Of a DNA stretch of 64,000 nt, positions 33,813 through 42,445 are shown in pieces. The stretch's first letter is position 1. Every line of letters begins with the position of its first letter. The translations under genes and the position numbers were made by a program. The DNA comes from DASWOJ01 sp964242415 (lineage in GTDB: Bacteria > Pseudomonadota > Alphaproteobacteria > Acetobacterales > Acetobacteraceae), in the NCBI GenBank assembly GCA_964242415.1, contig CAXTAT010000026.1, positions 20,334-84,333 on the forward strand, in the 5' to 3' direction. The notes beneath the pieces were generated by a model. It saw nothing but the letters and a program-made list of their open reading frames with translations. It did no database searches and had not been told where the DNA came from.

Positions 33813-36020
33813 ATGCCAAGCCCCGCCGCACGCCAGCCGGCCACCGTGCAGCCGCCCACTATAACCTGGGCGCCGGACGGCACGGAGACGCCCGCCGCGT
33901 TGCGCGAGATGCCCTGCCCGAACTGCGGCGCGGCAACGGCGAAATCCCTGGTGCTGACCGTCGATGTGCAACTGCCGGACAACCCGTCCAAGCGCCTGCG
34001 CCTGCTGCGTTGCCCCGCCTGCGCGTGCCACTTCTATGATAGCCAGGTGCCGCCGGACTACGCCGAGCCGACGCTGAACAACCGGGGCCGCGTGCCGTTC
34101 TATGTGCAGCAAGGCGCCGGCATCTCGCTGATCACCCGCCCACTGGCGCAGGCCGCCGCGGTCCCGCCGGGCAGCGCCTACATGGAGGTCGGCTGCGGCT
34201 ACGGCTTCGGCCTGGACTTCGCGATCAACACCCGCGGCTGGCATGGCGTCGGCATCGATCCGGCGCCGCTGGCCGCCATCGGCCGCGATGCGCTCGGCCT
34301 GCCGGTCGAGCTGCGCTACCTGCGCGACGACGATGAGGCGCGCGGCGCGATGGACGTGGTGATGGGGTCGGAGGTGGTGGAGCACGTCCCCTCCCCGGCC
34401 GCCTTCGTGCGGACGCTGCGGGCCATGTTGAAGCCGGGCGGCCTGCTGATGCTGACCACGCCGAACGGCGCCGACATCCGGCGGGACACGCCGCCGGGCA
34501 TCATCATCCCGCTGCTGTCGCCCAGCCTGCACCTGGTGATCCAGGGCGCCGAGAGCCTGACCGCATTGCTGCGCCAGGGAGGCTTCGGGCACATCGAGGT
34601 CGTGGTGGACAGCCACTCCCTGATCGCCTTTGCCAGCGATGCGCCACTGCAGTTGGAGCGGGACCCGGCCCGCCTGCGCCTGGCGCTGCGCGAGCACCTG
34701 GAGGGCCGGGCGGCCAAGCTGGACCCGACGGGGGACCTGTTCCTCGGCCTGGCCGGGCGGGCGTTCCAGGAGGCGGTCAACGATGGCGACATGGCGGCGG
34801 CCGACCGCGCCTGGGCGTTGCTGACGAGCGGGTGCCACGCCCGGTTCGGCTGGAACCTGGACGCGCTGACCAGCCTGCCGGCGGAGGTCGCCACCTGCAG
34901 CCTGGAACGGATGGCGCAGTTGGCGCCGCTGAACCTGGGGGGGCTGCTGTACTCCCGCGCCATCCGCCGCCTGGCCGCCGGCGCCCCGCGGGCCTCGCTG
35001 GAGGGGCAGTTCGCCCTGGCCTCGGCCGCCGCCGCCGCGATGCGCCGCGCGCTGGGCGAGCTGGCGATGGAGGACGGGCAGACCGAGGACATCGACTGGA
35101 CCGCCCGGGCCGAGGCGCTGCTGTGCGGCGCTGCGGCCGGCAGCCCCGGCGTCGTCGCCCGCCTGGCCGCCCTGCCCCTGGCCCCGACCGGTGGCGCGGC
35201 CCGGCGGCGCGGCATGGTGCAGCGGGCGCTGACGACGCTGGTGAACGCCGGGCACCTGGACTTGGCGCGCGACCTGCTGGGCGCGGCCGGGACCGGGATT
35301 GCACCCGATGTCCAACCCGGCGCACCGCTGGCCGACGCGGACCGCGACCTGCTGTTCTGCCTTGCGGTGCTGGATGTCCAATCCGGCCCAGGATACGGCT
35401 CAGGCGGAGCGGCGTTGGGCGGCCCGGCGCTGGCTCGCACCCGCTTCGCCGCGGTGCGCGGATCGGCGGCGCCTGGCGCCGGGCTATGGTGGGCGGCGCT
35501 GAACGGCGAGTTGCAGGCGTTGGGGCTGCTGGGCGACGCCGCGGCGGCGACGGCGCTGACGCTGCAGATCGTGCAGGCGCACCCGGAGCTGGACACCGGC
35601 GCCTGGGCCTTGCCGAAGCTGGTCAATGCCGGGCAGTACGGGCCGGCGCGCGGCATCGCCGAGCGGTCCGGCCTGACCGCCGCCGCGTTCACCCAGCCAG
35701 GCAGCACGCGCCCCCTGTCGCACGGGGACCGGGACGTGCTGTTTTGCCTGGGCGTGCTGGACGTGCAGGCGGACGCCCATGGCCGCGCCATCGGCGACGC
35801 CGCCATGGGCCGCAGCCGCCTGGCGCGGGTCCGCCAGGCGTGCGAGCCGGGCACCGGGCTGTGGTGGGCGGCGCTGCGGGGAGAGTTGCAGGCGCTGGAC
35901 CTGCTCGACGCGCTGGACGAGGCGGCGGCGCTGACTGCGGAACTGCATGTCGCGCATCCGGGACTGGAACTGCCGCCCGACATCCTGTCGCGGATCGCAC
36001 CCGCCGACGCCGGGGCCTAG
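33813..36020 (+). CDS. Class I methyltransferase with N-terminal zinc ribbon and duplicated C-terminal helical repeat
   Basis: A 735-residue protein. Residues about 35-70 hold a zinc-ribbon-like pair (CPNCG and CPACACHFYD). Residues about 105-245 are a SAM methyltransferase with motif I MEVGCGYGFGLDFAINT, GVGIDPAPLAA and VVEHVPSPAAF, as in methyltransferases of glycan clusters. The C-terminal half contains a duplicated segment of about 130 residues: ADADRDLLFCLAVLDVQSG ... GLWWAALNGELQALGLL, then SHGDRDVLFCLGVLDVQAD ... GLWWAALRGELQALDLL. These look TPR-like. The substrate is unknown; a surface sugar is likely from the UDP-glucose dehydrogenase upstream and the RgpF-like gene downstream. Confidence 0.8.
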   Translation: MPSPAARQPATVQPPTITWAPDGTETPAALREMPCPNCGAATAKSLVLTVDVQLPDNPSKRLRLLRCPACACHFYDSQVPPDYAEPTLNNRGRVPFYVQQGAGISLITRPLAQAAAVPPGSAYMEVGCGYGFGLDFAINTRGWHGVGIDPAPLAAIGRDALGLPVELRYLRDDDEARGAMDVVMGSEVVEHVPSPAAFVRTLRAMLKPGGLLMLTTPNGADIRRDTPPGIIIPLLSPSLHLVIQGAESLTALLRQGGFGHIEVVVDSHSLIAFASDAPLQLERDPARLRLALREHLEGRAAKLDPTGDLFLGLAGRAFQEAVNDGDMAAADRAWALLTSGCHARFGWNLDALTSLPAEVATCSLERMAQLAPLNLGGLLYSRAIRRLAAGAPRASLEGQFALASAAAAAMRRALGELAMEDGQTEDIDWTARAEALLCGAAAGSPGVVARLAALPLAPTGGAARRRGMVQRALTTLVNAGHLDLARDLLGAAGTGIAPDVQPGAPLADADRDLLFCLAVLDVQSGPGYGSGGAALGGPALARTRFAAVRGSAAPGAGLWWAALNGELQALGLLGDAAAATALTLQIVQAHPELDTGAWALPKLVNAGQYGPARGIAERSGLTAAAFTQPGSTRPLSHGDRDVLFCLGVLDVQADAHGRAIGDAAMGRSRLARVRQACEPGTGLWWAALRGELQALDLLDALDEAAALTAELHVAHPGLELPPDILSRIAPADAGA

Positions 36021-36022
36021 TT

Positions 36023-37066
36023 TTGGCCCGTGGCTCCCTGGGACACCTGCTGCACCGCGGCTGGAGCCTGGCGCGTTATCGCATCCTGCCGCAGTTGGGG
36101 CACGAGGTGATGCGGCATCGCAGTCCCAACCAGATCGTGCTCCGGTGGCCGGAGGGGGACATCCCCTTGGGGCCGCGCGTGTGCGTGTATGTGCACTGGG
36201 ACGGCGCCGGGGACGTGCGGGAGCATGTGCTGCACCACGTCCGCAGCCTGGCGATGGCTGGGGTGTCGGTGCTGTTCGTCACCAACAGCGGCCATCTGCG
36301 CCCGGCGGCGATGGAGGCGCTGAAGCTGATCTGCGCCGGGGTGCTGGTGCGGCGCAACATCGGCTACGACTTCGGCGCGTGGCGCGAGGGGTTCGAGCAG
36401 TTGGCGCTGCCGCGGCCGAATACCGCGATGGTGCTGATGGCCAATGACAGCGTGTACGGCCCGATCCGGCCGTTGCACGACCTGCTGTCGCGCATCGACT
36501 TCGCGGTGGCCGACGCGTGGGGCTGCACGGAGAGCTGGCAGTCGCGCTACCACCTGCAATCCTACCTGATGGCGTTCAGCCCGCAGGTGGTCGCGAGCGA
36601 GGCATGGCGGGGGTTTTGGGCCGGGGTGCGGCCGACCTGGGCCAAGATTTGGCTGATCCGGCTGTATGAGATCGGGCTGACGCAGGGGCTGTTGCGGGCC
36701 GGGTTCACCTGCCGGGCGGTCTGGCCGTATCAGGACCTGGTGCGCGATATCGACCCGGAGCTGCTGACCGACTTTAAGGAGGGCGGGCCGAACCTGGCCG
36801 ATGCCACCGTGCGAATCCGCCAGCACCATGCCCGGCGCATCCGAGCCCATGTCGTGGACCGGACGCCGATGAACCCAACGAGCGACTTGTGGCGGCAATT
36901 GATGGTGGCAGGCTTCCCGTTCATCAAGCGCGAGCTGCTGCGGGACAACCCGACCGAGGTGCCGGACGTCGCGGAATGGCGGGAGGTGGCAGCGGCGCAC
37001 CACGCGACCAACCTGGACCCGATTGAGCGCGACCTGCAGCGGACGCTGAAGAATAAGACGCCTTAG
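36023..37066 (+). CDS. Rhamnan synthesis F (RgpF)-like protein
   Basis: About 347 residues. Family features are VCVYVHWDGAGDVREHV, SVLFVTNSGHLRP, RRNIGYDFGAWREGF, MVLMANDSVYGPIRPLHDLL and YHLQSYLMAFSPQVV. These match RgpF-type proteins of polysaccharide clusters, thought to act in polyrhamnose or other surface-glycan assembly. The start is uncertain: TTG at 36023, two bases after the preceding stop, is taken because conserved-looking sequence (RGSLGHLLHRGWSLARYR) follows it; the next ATG is at 36110. It is probably co-transcribed with the methyltransferase gene upstream. Confidence 0.78.
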   Translation: MARGSLGHLLHRGWSLARYRILPQLGHEVMRHRSPNQIVLRWPEGDIPLGPRVCVYVHWDGAGDVREHVLHHVRSLAMAGVSVLFVTNSGHLRPAAMEALKLICAGVLVRRNIGYDFGAWREGFEQLALPRPNTAMVLMANDSVYGPIRPLHDLLSRIDFAVADAWGCTESWQSRYHLQSYLMAFSPQVVASEAWRGFWAGVRPTWAKIWLIRLYEIGLTQGLLRAGFTCRAVWPYQDLVRDIDPELLTDFKEGGPNLADATVRIRQHHARRIRAHVVDRTPMNPTSDLWRQLMVAGFPFIKRELLRDNPTEVPDVAEWREVAAAHHATNLDPIERDLQRTLKNKTP

Positions 37067-37082
37067 CTGCAGGTGGTTCCTT

Positions 37083-37212
37083 TCCCGGAGGGAGCGGGCG
37101 GGGGTCTGTCCGCAAGTGCGAACTTGTCCGAAGGCAGCGGCGGGCATGGACCCGGGATGCTTGTGCTTGCGGACAGACCCCCTCACCCCGGCCCTCTCCC
37201 GGAGGGGGAGGG
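37083..37212. repeat. Palindromic element, copy 10, with a perfect 16-base inner inverted repeat
   Basis: Left arm is degenerate (TTTCCCGGAGGGAGCGGG, 37081-37098); right arm 37180-37212 is intact. Inner repeat GGGGTCTGTCCGCAAG (37101-37116) is exactly inverted at 37166-37181. It fills the space between the RgpF-like gene and the end of nusG. Confidence 0.85.
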
Positions 37213-37224
37213 AGAAGGCAGGGG

Positions 37225-37755
37225 TCAGACTTTTTCGACTTGGCTGTATTCCAGCTCCACCGGCGTGGAGCGGCCGAAGATGCTGACGCTGACCTTCACG
37301 CGGCCCTTTTCCTCGTCCACCTCCTCCACCGTGCCGTTGAAGCTGGTGAAGGGGCCGTCGGCCACCCGGATCTGCTCGCCGATCTCGAACAGGATGGCGG
37401 GGCGTGCGCGCTCGACGCCCTCGGCGCTCTGCTTCATGATGCGGTCGGCCTCGGCCTCGCTGATCGGCGAAGGCTTGGTCTTGCTGCCGAGGAAGCCCGT
37501 GACCTTCGGAGTCTCCTTGATCAGGTGCCAGGACTGGTCGGTCAGCTCCATCTTCACCAGCACGTAGCCGGGGAAGAACTTGCGCTCGGCGTTGAACTTC
37601 TGGCCGCGGCGGACCTCCACGACCTCCTCCGAGGGGACCAGCACCTCATCGACCAGGTCGGCCAGGCCCTTCTGTGCCGCCTGCTCCTTGATCTGCTGGG
37701 CGATCTTCTTCTCGAAGCCCGAATAGACGTGGACGACATACCAACGCTTGGCCAT
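37225..37755 (-). CDS. nusG: Transcription termination/antitermination protein NusG
   Basis: A 176-residue NusG of standard length: NGN domain starting MAKRWYVVHVYSGFEKKIAQ with GYVLVKMELTDQSWHLIKET, then the C-terminal KOW domain IGEQIRVADGPFTSFNGTVE and KVSVSIFGRSTPVELEYSQV. It binds RNA polymerase and links it to Rho or ribosomal protein S10. It follows secE by 10 bases in the usual secE-nusG order. The expected downstream rplK-rplA genes are not present; a palindromic element and convergent genes follow instead. Confidence 0.96.
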   Translation of the reverse strand: MAKRWYVVHVYSGFEKKIAQQIKEQAAQKGLADLVDEVLVPSEEVVEVRRGQKFNAERKFFPGYVLVKMELTDQSWHLIKETPKVTGFLGSKTKPSPISEAEADRIMKQSAEGVERARPAILFEIGEQIRVADGPFTSFNGTVEEVDEEKGRVKVSVSIFGRSTPVELEYSQVEKV

Positions 37756-37765
37756 GGAGGGATTC

Positions 37766-37966
37766 CTAGTTACCGACGCCGAACAGCATCCGGACGCCGA
37801 CGCCGATCAGCGAATCGGCTGCGAAGAAGAACACGGCCGCCAGGCCCGACAGCGCGAACACCAGGCCAGTGGTGACCAGCGTCTCCTTGCGGGACGGCCA
37901 GGTCACCTTGCCTACCTCGGCCCGCACTTCGCGGATGAACTTTGCGGGATCGACAGCCAGCGCCAT
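37766..37966 (-). CDS. secE: Preprotein translocase subunit SecE
   Basis: A 66-residue protein, typical of the short single-helix SecE of alphaproteobacteria. The conserved amphipathic helix FIREVRAEVGKVTWPSRKET precedes one membrane helix (VTTGLVFALSGLAAVFFFAA). SecE clamps SecY in the inner-membrane translocon. The start at 37966 (MALAVDPAKF) gives the standard length. It lies between tRNA-Trp and nusG on the same strand, a conserved arrangement. Confidence 0.94.
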   Translation of the reverse strand: MALAVDPAKFIREVRAEVGKVTWPSRKETLVTTGLVFALSGLAAVFFFAADSLIGVGVRMLFGVGN

Positions 37967-38025
37967 GATCTCAAGACTTTCTGAATGGGAGCACAGGCCC
38001 GGTGCAGGGTGCACGCAGGCCGGGT

Positions 38026-38103
38026 TGGCAGGGGCGGAGGGAATCGAACCCGCAACCTCCGGTTTTGGAGACCGGCGCTCTAGCCTAGTTGAGCTACACC
38101 CCT
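38026..38103 (-). tRNA. tRNA-Trp (anticodon CCA)
   Basis: A 78-base cloverleaf including an encoded CCA: acceptor AGGGGTG/CGCCCCT, D arm GCTC..GAGC, anticodon stem CCGGT/ACCGG with loop CTCCAAA (anticodon CCA), and T loop TTCGATT. One T-stem pair is a C-T mismatch. It is followed by secE, as in most proteobacteria. Confidence 0.95.
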
Positions 38104-38230
38104 GCAGGACCGGCGCAGCAAGCCGGGCCGTGCATCAACGCACAGGGCGTAAAAACGGCGGCGCGGCGCTTCTGTCAAGCCTGATCGCAACCGCAGCAGG
38201 GCAAACATCCATGGTGCGGGGCGCTGCCTG

Positions 38231-38374
38231 CTCCGCTTTCCTTCGGGAAAGAGCCGGGGTGAGGGCGGCGGCAAGGGCTTTGTTTGCCCATTTTGGGACG
38301 AAGGCCGCTTCCAGCCCGGCCGGATTTGACCCTTGCAGCCTCCCTCACCCCGGCCCTCTCCCGGGGGGAGCGGG
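38231..38374. repeat. Palindromic element, copy 11
   Basis: Left arm 38231-38265 has mutated bases, with compensated pairing in the hairpin (CTTTCCTTCGGGAAAG). Right arm is 38342-38374. Outer-end motif CATAGGTGATCGCCCTGC is at 38401-38418. It occupies the centre of the 391-base gene-free stretch 38104-38494, between tRNA-Trp and the tonB-like gene; I see nothing else there. Confidence 0.85.
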
Positions 38375-38494
38375 AGCAGCGAATAGTGCGGCCTTCACGC
38401 CATAGGTGATCGCCCTGCAACCGGTGGATGGTCCCTGGCGTGTTCCGCAGGGCGGCATGGGCCGCTATATGGCAAAACGTATGACCTCAAGCCG

Positions 38495-39661
38495 ATGCCC
38501 CTGACCCCAGACCCTGCCCCGCGGGCGCCAGTGCCGCGTGCGCCAGTGCTGCGTGCGCCGGTGTCCGTTCGCCGGGGCGCGCGGAGGGACCGGCGCCGGG
38601 CCTGGTGGATCGGCGGCTCCGTGGCGCTGCACTTGGCCGTGCTGGCGCTGTTTCTGGTCACGCGCCGGCCAGAGCCGGACCAGCCGATGGCGCCGAACTA
38701 TGAGTTGATGTTCGACAACGGCGGCTCCTCGAAGCCCTCGACGTCCGAGCAGACCGCGACCGACGCCACGCCGCAGTCGATGGCCGAGAACCCGATGTCC
38801 GCGCAGCCGCCGGTCCCGGCGGCCGCCGCGCCGGTGCCCGTGCCGGACCTGCTGCCTCCGGAACCCGCCCCGCCCGCTCCGCCGTCCGCCGAGGTCGATC
38901 CGCAGCCCCCGGCGCCCAGCCAGCAGGCGATGGCCCTGCCCGACCCGGCCACGCCGCCCACGCCGCCGGATGCGGTGCCGCAGCCTGACCCGGTGCAGCC
39001 TGCTCCGGTGCAGCCTGGGCCGGCTGAGCTGCCGCAGCCGCAGGCCAGCAAGGTCCCGCCCGCCGTGCGCCTGGCCCAACCGGACGAGCCGCCCTCCATC
39101 ACGGCGATGACGCAGACGCCCACCTTTACGGCGCCGCCGCTGCCCGTGCCGCCGCCGCCCGCGCCGCCGCGCCCGAGGCCGCCGGCGCCGCCCCGGCCGA
39201 CGCTGGGCACCCTAGCCTCGCCGATGGACCTCAACTTCGGCCAGGCGTCCAGCCGTGCCCCGGCGCCGCCGCGCGGGTCCGTCGCGTCGCGCGCCATCGA
39301 CTTCTCGCTCGGGGCGCCGAAGGCGGGGCCGAACCGGTCGGAGGCGTTCTTCGACATCCGCGCCGCCAATATCGGCGCCGACTGGGCGCAGGGCCTGATG
39401 GCATACTGGATGCGCCACCGCTACTACCCATCGCAGGCCGCGGAAGCCGGGGAGGACGGCACCGTCAAGGTCCAGCTTGTGGTGAACCGGCTGGGCAAGG
39501 TGGTGTCGGTCGAAGTGCTGGACCGGTCCGGCTCGCCGTGGCTGGACATGGCCGCCGTCGGCACCTGGCGCAACGCGCAACTGGCGCCGCTGCCGGCCGA
39601 GAACAGCGACCCGACCATCACCATTCCCCTGACGATCAACTACATACTGATACGGCGGTAG
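38495..39661 (+). CDS. TonB-like energy transducer
   Basis: A 388-residue protein. The N-terminal cytoplasmic part has three tandem pentapeptides (RAPVP, RAPVL, RAPVS) and a basic patch, then one membrane helix at about 37-55 (WWIGGSVALHLAVLALFLV). A long Pro/Ala-rich periplasmic spacer (residues 80-260) leads to a C-terminal TonB/TolA-like domain: GLMAYWMRHRYYPSQA, EDGTVKVQLVVNRLGKVVSV and the ending TIPLTINYILIRR. It would pass proton-motive energy from an ExbB/ExbD pair to outer-membrane receptors or to envelope constriction (a TolA-like role is possible). No exbB/exbD is encoded nearby. The stop is 4 bases from the 3' end of the convergent tRNA-Gly. Confidence 0.85.
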   Translation: MPLTPDPAPRAPVPRAPVLRAPVSVRRGARRDRRRAWWIGGSVALHLAVLALFLVTRRPEPDQPMAPNYELMFDNGGSSKPSTSEQTATDATPQSMAENPMSAQPPVPAAAAPVPVPDLLPPEPAPPAPPSAEVDPQPPAPSQQAMALPDPATPPTPPDAVPQPDPVQPAPVQPGPAELPQPQASKVPPAVRLAQPDEPPSITAMTQTPTFTAPPLPVPPPPAPPRPRPPAPPRPTLGTLASPMDLNFGQASSRAPAPPRGSVASRAIDFSLGAPKAGPNRSEAFFDIRAANIGADWAQGLMAYWMRHRYYPSQAAEAGEDGTVKVQLVVNRLGKVVSVEVLDRSGSPWLDMAAVGTWRNAQLAPLPAENSDPTITIPLTINYILIRR

Positions 39662-39665
39662 GGGC

Positions 39666-39739
39666 TGGAGCGGGCGGAGGGAATCGAACCCTCATCAGTA
39701 GCTTGGAAGGCTACCGCATTACCACTATGCTACGCCCGC
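39666..39739 (-). tRNA. tRNA-Gly (anticodon TCC)
   Basis: A 74-base cloverleaf with encoded CCA: acceptor GCGGGCG/CGCCCGC, anticodon stem GTAGC/GCTAC with loop CTTCCAA (anticodon TCC), and T loop TTCGATT. No integrase gene or attachment-site duplication is seen near it. Confidence 0.95.
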
Positions 39740-39807
39740 ATTGCTGCAAAGTAGCGTTCCGCTTGCCGATGGGCAAGGTGGCGCTACGACTTGACCCGGG
39801 TGCTTCT

Positions 39808-39949
39808 CCCTCTCCCTCCGGGAGAGGGCCGGGGTGAGGGAAGCGGCAAGAGCCAAATCCCGCCGGGTTGGAAGCAGGCTTCGCTCTTGAATAGATGAAC
39901 TTGGTGCTGGCGGCCTCCCTCACCCCGGCCCTCTCCCGGAGGGAGAGGG
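39808..39949. repeat. Palindromic element, copy 12
   Basis: Left arm 39808-39840 and right arm 39917-39949, both perfect matches to the commonest form. It lies between tRNA-Gly and the 3' end of the sulfhydrylase gene. Confidence 0.93.
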
Positions 39950-39960
39950 AGAAAGGAGGG

Positions 39961-41274
39961 TTAGGCCGCTGCGCGCACCGTTACGGCGTCCAGCGCCTGG
40001 CCCAGGTCGGCCAGGATGTCGTCGATGTGTTCGATGCCGATCGACAGCCGGACGTAGCCCGGGCTGACCCCGGCGGCCATCTGCTCCTCCGCCTCAAGCT
40101 GCGAGTGCGTCGTGCTGGCCGGGTGGATGGCGAGCGTCCGCGCATCGCCGATGTTGGCGACGTGCAGCACCATGCCCAGCCGGTCGATGAACGCCCGCCC
40201 GGCATCCGCGCCGCCCGCCAGCTCCAGCCCGACCAGCCCGCCCAGGCCGCGGCGCATGTACTTGGCCGTGCGGGCCGCGGCCTCCCCGGTCAGCTTGGAC
40301 GGATGGATGACGCGGGCGACCTCCGGCCGGGCCGCCAGGAAATCGACGACGGCCTGGGCGTTGCTGCAGTGCCGCTCCATCCGCAGCGCCACGGTCTCGA
40401 TGCCCTGCAGCACCAGGAAGGCGTTGAACGGGCTGATCGCCGGGCCAAGGTCGCGCAGCAGGGTAACGCGGGCCTTCAGCACGTAGGCGATGGGGCCGAG
40501 CGGCTTCACCGCCTCCACCCAGACCGCGCCGTGGTAGCTGGGGTCGGGCTGGTGCAGGGCCGGCTGGCGCTCGGGGTGCGCCTCCCAGTCGAAGTTGCCG
40601 CCATCGACGATCAGCCCGGCGATGCTGGTGCCGTGCCCGCCCAGGTACTTGGTCGCCGAGTACACCACCACCGCCGCCCCATGGTCGAACGGCCGGACCA
40701 GCAGGGGTGCGGCGGTGTTGTCCATGATCAGCGGGATGCCGAAGCGGCGGCCGATGGCGGCGACCTCGGCGATGGGGAACACCTGCAGCTTCGGGTTGGG
40801 CAGGGTCTCGGCGTAGTAGGCGCGGGTGCGGCCGTCGGTGGCGCGGGCGAACGCCTCGGGATCGGTGGGATCGACGAAGCGGGCCTCGATGCCCTGGTCC
40901 CGCAGCGTGTTGGCGAACAGGTTGTAGGTGCCGCCGTACAGGTCGGTGCTGCTGACGATGTTGTCGCCGGCGCGCGCCAGGTTCTGCACCGCCAGCGCCG
41001 ACGCCGCCTGGCCCGAGGCCACCGCCAGCGCCGCCACGCCGCCCTCCAGCGCCGCGACGCGCTTTTCCAGCACGTCGGCGGTTGGATTCATGATGCGGGT
41101 GTAGATGTTGCCCAACTGCTTCAAGGCGAACAGGTCGGAGGCGTGCTCGGCGCTCTCGAACTGGAAGCTGGTGGTCTGGTAGATCGGCACGGCGACGGCG
41201 TGCGTGGTGGGGTCCTGCCGCCAGCCGGCGTGCAGGGCCAGGGTCTCGGGGTGGGTGGAGCTGATCTCGGCCAT
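39961..41274 (-). CDS. metY: O-acetylhomoserine sulfhydrylase (aminocarboxypropyltransferase)
   Basis: A 437-residue PLP enzyme of the Cys/Met metabolism family. It would make homocysteine from O-acetylhomoserine and sulfide. The PLP lysine lies in YSATKYLGGHGTSIAG, and other marks are NPTADVLEKRVAALEGG, ALAVASGQAASALA and THSQLEAEEQMAAGVSPGYV. At this length it resembles MetY rather than the shorter MetZ/MetB. The start at 41274 follows AGGAGG by 8 bases. I saw no SAM-II-like riboswitch in the 112-base leader, although one would be common ahead of such genes in this class. Confidence 0.9.
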   Translation of the reverse strand: MAEISSTHPETLALHAGWRQDPTTHAVAVPIYQTTSFQFESAEHASDLFALKQLGNIYTRIMNPTADVLEKRVAALEGGVAALAVASGQAASALAVQNLARAGDNIVSSTDLYGGTYNLFANTLRDQGIEARFVDPTDPEAFARATDGRTRAYYAETLPNPKLQVFPIAEVAAIGRRFGIPLIMDNTAAPLLVRPFDHGAAVVVYSATKYLGGHGTSIAGLIVDGGNFDWEAHPERQPALHQPDPSYHGAVWVEAVKPLGPIAYVLKARVTLLRDLGPAISPFNAFLVLQGIETVALRMERHCSNAQAVVDFLAARPEVARVIHPSKLTGEAAARTAKYMRRGLGGLVGLELAGGADAGRAFIDRLGMVLHVANIGDARTLAIHPASTTHSQLEAEEQMAAGVSPGYVRLSIGIEHIDDILADLGQALDAVTVRAAA

Positions 41275-41386
41275 GGGATGAACCTCCTGTTCTTGACCCC
41301 ATCGTAGCCGCGCAGGCCCCCGGCACGGAAGGGCGAACCCGGGGGTCCCTGCCGCGTTGCCCCCGGGCAGCAACAGGGGACACGCG

Positions 41387-41755
41387 ATGGACATGCAGGG
41401 CATCACGCTGATGGCGGACAAGGTCGAGGCCACGCCGTTCCAGATCCCCGGCGCGACCGGCGAGTTCCGCATCCAGATCCTGAACGAGGATCAGGCGTTG
41501 GGCGTCGTCACCACTATCGTCCACCTGCCCGCGGGCGGCCACATCCCGGCACACAAGCACCAGGCCGGGTCGGAGATGCACTACGTCCTGGAGGGCGACC
41601 TGATCGACGGCGGGCAGTCGCATGGCCCCGGCGCCTTCCTGACCCACGCCGCCGGCCAGGTGCATGGCCCCCACGACAGCAAGGACGGCGCCAAGGTGCT
41701 GACGGTGCAGACCTGGCAGTCGAAGGACGGCAGCTTCGATTTCGAGCCGGCGTAG
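41387..41755 (+). CDS. Cupin domain protein
   Basis: A 122-residue single-domain beta-barrel. Metal-ligand-like residues appear as HIPAHKHQAGSEMHYVLEGD, the first cupin motif, followed by GPGAFLTHAAGQVHGPHDSK, the second. The family includes dioxygenases, isomerases and sugar-binding proteins; nothing here identifies the reaction. AGGGGA lies about 8 bases upstream of the chosen ATG (MDMQGITLM). It is divergent from metY, and the methyltransferase gene starts 12 bases after its stop, so it may be part of a small operon. Confidence 0.85.
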   Translation: MDMQGITLMADKVEATPFQIPGATGEFRIQILNEDQALGVVTTIVHLPAGGHIPAHKHQAGSEMHYVLEGDLIDGGQSHGPGAFLTHAAGQVHGPHDSKDGAKVLTVQTWQSKDGSFDFEPA

Positions 41756-41767
41756 GCCAGGCACGTC

Positions 41768-42427
41768 ATGACTGGGGCACCACGGATGGACTCGCTGCCC
41801 GAGCTACCGGCTGGCGCCTTTGCCAAGGCGGACACGTCGCCCGACACCCGGTTCTATGCGCAGGCCCGGCTGGTCAACCATATCGACGACCGGGCCATCG
41901 CCGGGCTGACGGGACTGTACCGGGAGGTGCTGCCGGCGGGCGGCGTCGTGCTGGACCTGATGAGCAGTTGGGTCAGCCACCTGCCGGCGGAGGCGAGCTA
42001 TGCCGAGGTGATCGGCCACGGCATGAACGCCGAGGAACTGGCGGCCAACCCGCGGCTGGACCGCTGGTTCCTGCAGAACCTGAACGCGGACCAGCGGTTG
42101 CCGCTGGCTGATGCCTCGGTCGATGCGGCCTGCGTGGCGGTGGGCGTGCAGTACCTGCAGCATCCCGTGGAGGTGTTCGCCGACGTGGCCCGCGTGCTGC
42201 GGCCCGGCGCGCCGGTGGTGGTCAGCTTCTCCAACCGCTGCTTTCCGACCAAGGCGGTCGCGATCTGGCAGGCGCTGGACGGGCCGGACCAGGCGGGCCT
42301 GGTCGGGCTGTACCTGGGCAAGGCGGGCTTCGCCGGCATCGAGGGGCGCGAGGTCGTGCGCGGCGGGCGGGGCGATCCGTTGTGGGCTGTGATCGGCCGC
42401 ACGAAGGGGCTAGACACCACGGACTAG
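41768..42427 (+). CDS. Methyltransferase type 11 family protein
   Basis: A 219-residue class I SAM-dependent methyltransferase-like protein. The SAM motif is unusual (GGVVLDLMSSWVSHLPAE instead of a glycine-rich loop), but the acidic end of strand 2 (EVIGHGMNAEELAANPRLDR), ADASVDAACVAVGVQYLQH and the strand-4 VARVLRPGAPVVVSFSNRCF follow the family pattern. With motif I lacking the GxGxG, methyl-transfer activity is doubtful but not excluded. It probably forms an operon with the cupin gene upstream and the DUF4337 gene downstream. Confidence 0.75.
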   Translation: MTGAPRMDSLPELPAGAFAKADTSPDTRFYAQARLVNHIDDRAIAGLTGLYREVLPAGGVVLDLMSSWVSHLPAEASYAEVIGHGMNAEELAANPRLDRWFLQNLNADQRLPLADASVDAACVAVGVQYLQHPVEVFADVARVLRPGAPVVVSFSNRCFPTKAVAIWQALDGPDQAGLVGLYLGKAGFAGIEGREVVRGGRGDPLWAVIGRTKGLDTTD

Positions 42428-42445
42428 CATTCCGGGGACCTGGCC

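Noticed and set aside
39666..39739. tRNA-Gly or tRNA-Trp as an integration site of a genomic island
   Set aside because: No integrase, no duplicated tRNA 3' end and no change in composition next to either tRNA.
41275..41386. A SAM-II-type riboswitch ahead of metY
   Set aside because: The leader lacks the expected conserved pseudoknot sequence. It is GC-rich with an ordinary AGGAGG site.
41768..42427. Calling the type 11 methyltransferase a decayed gene because motif I lacks the glycine loop
   Set aside because: The frame is intact, has normal length and lies in a tight gene group. A divergent but functional protein is as likely.
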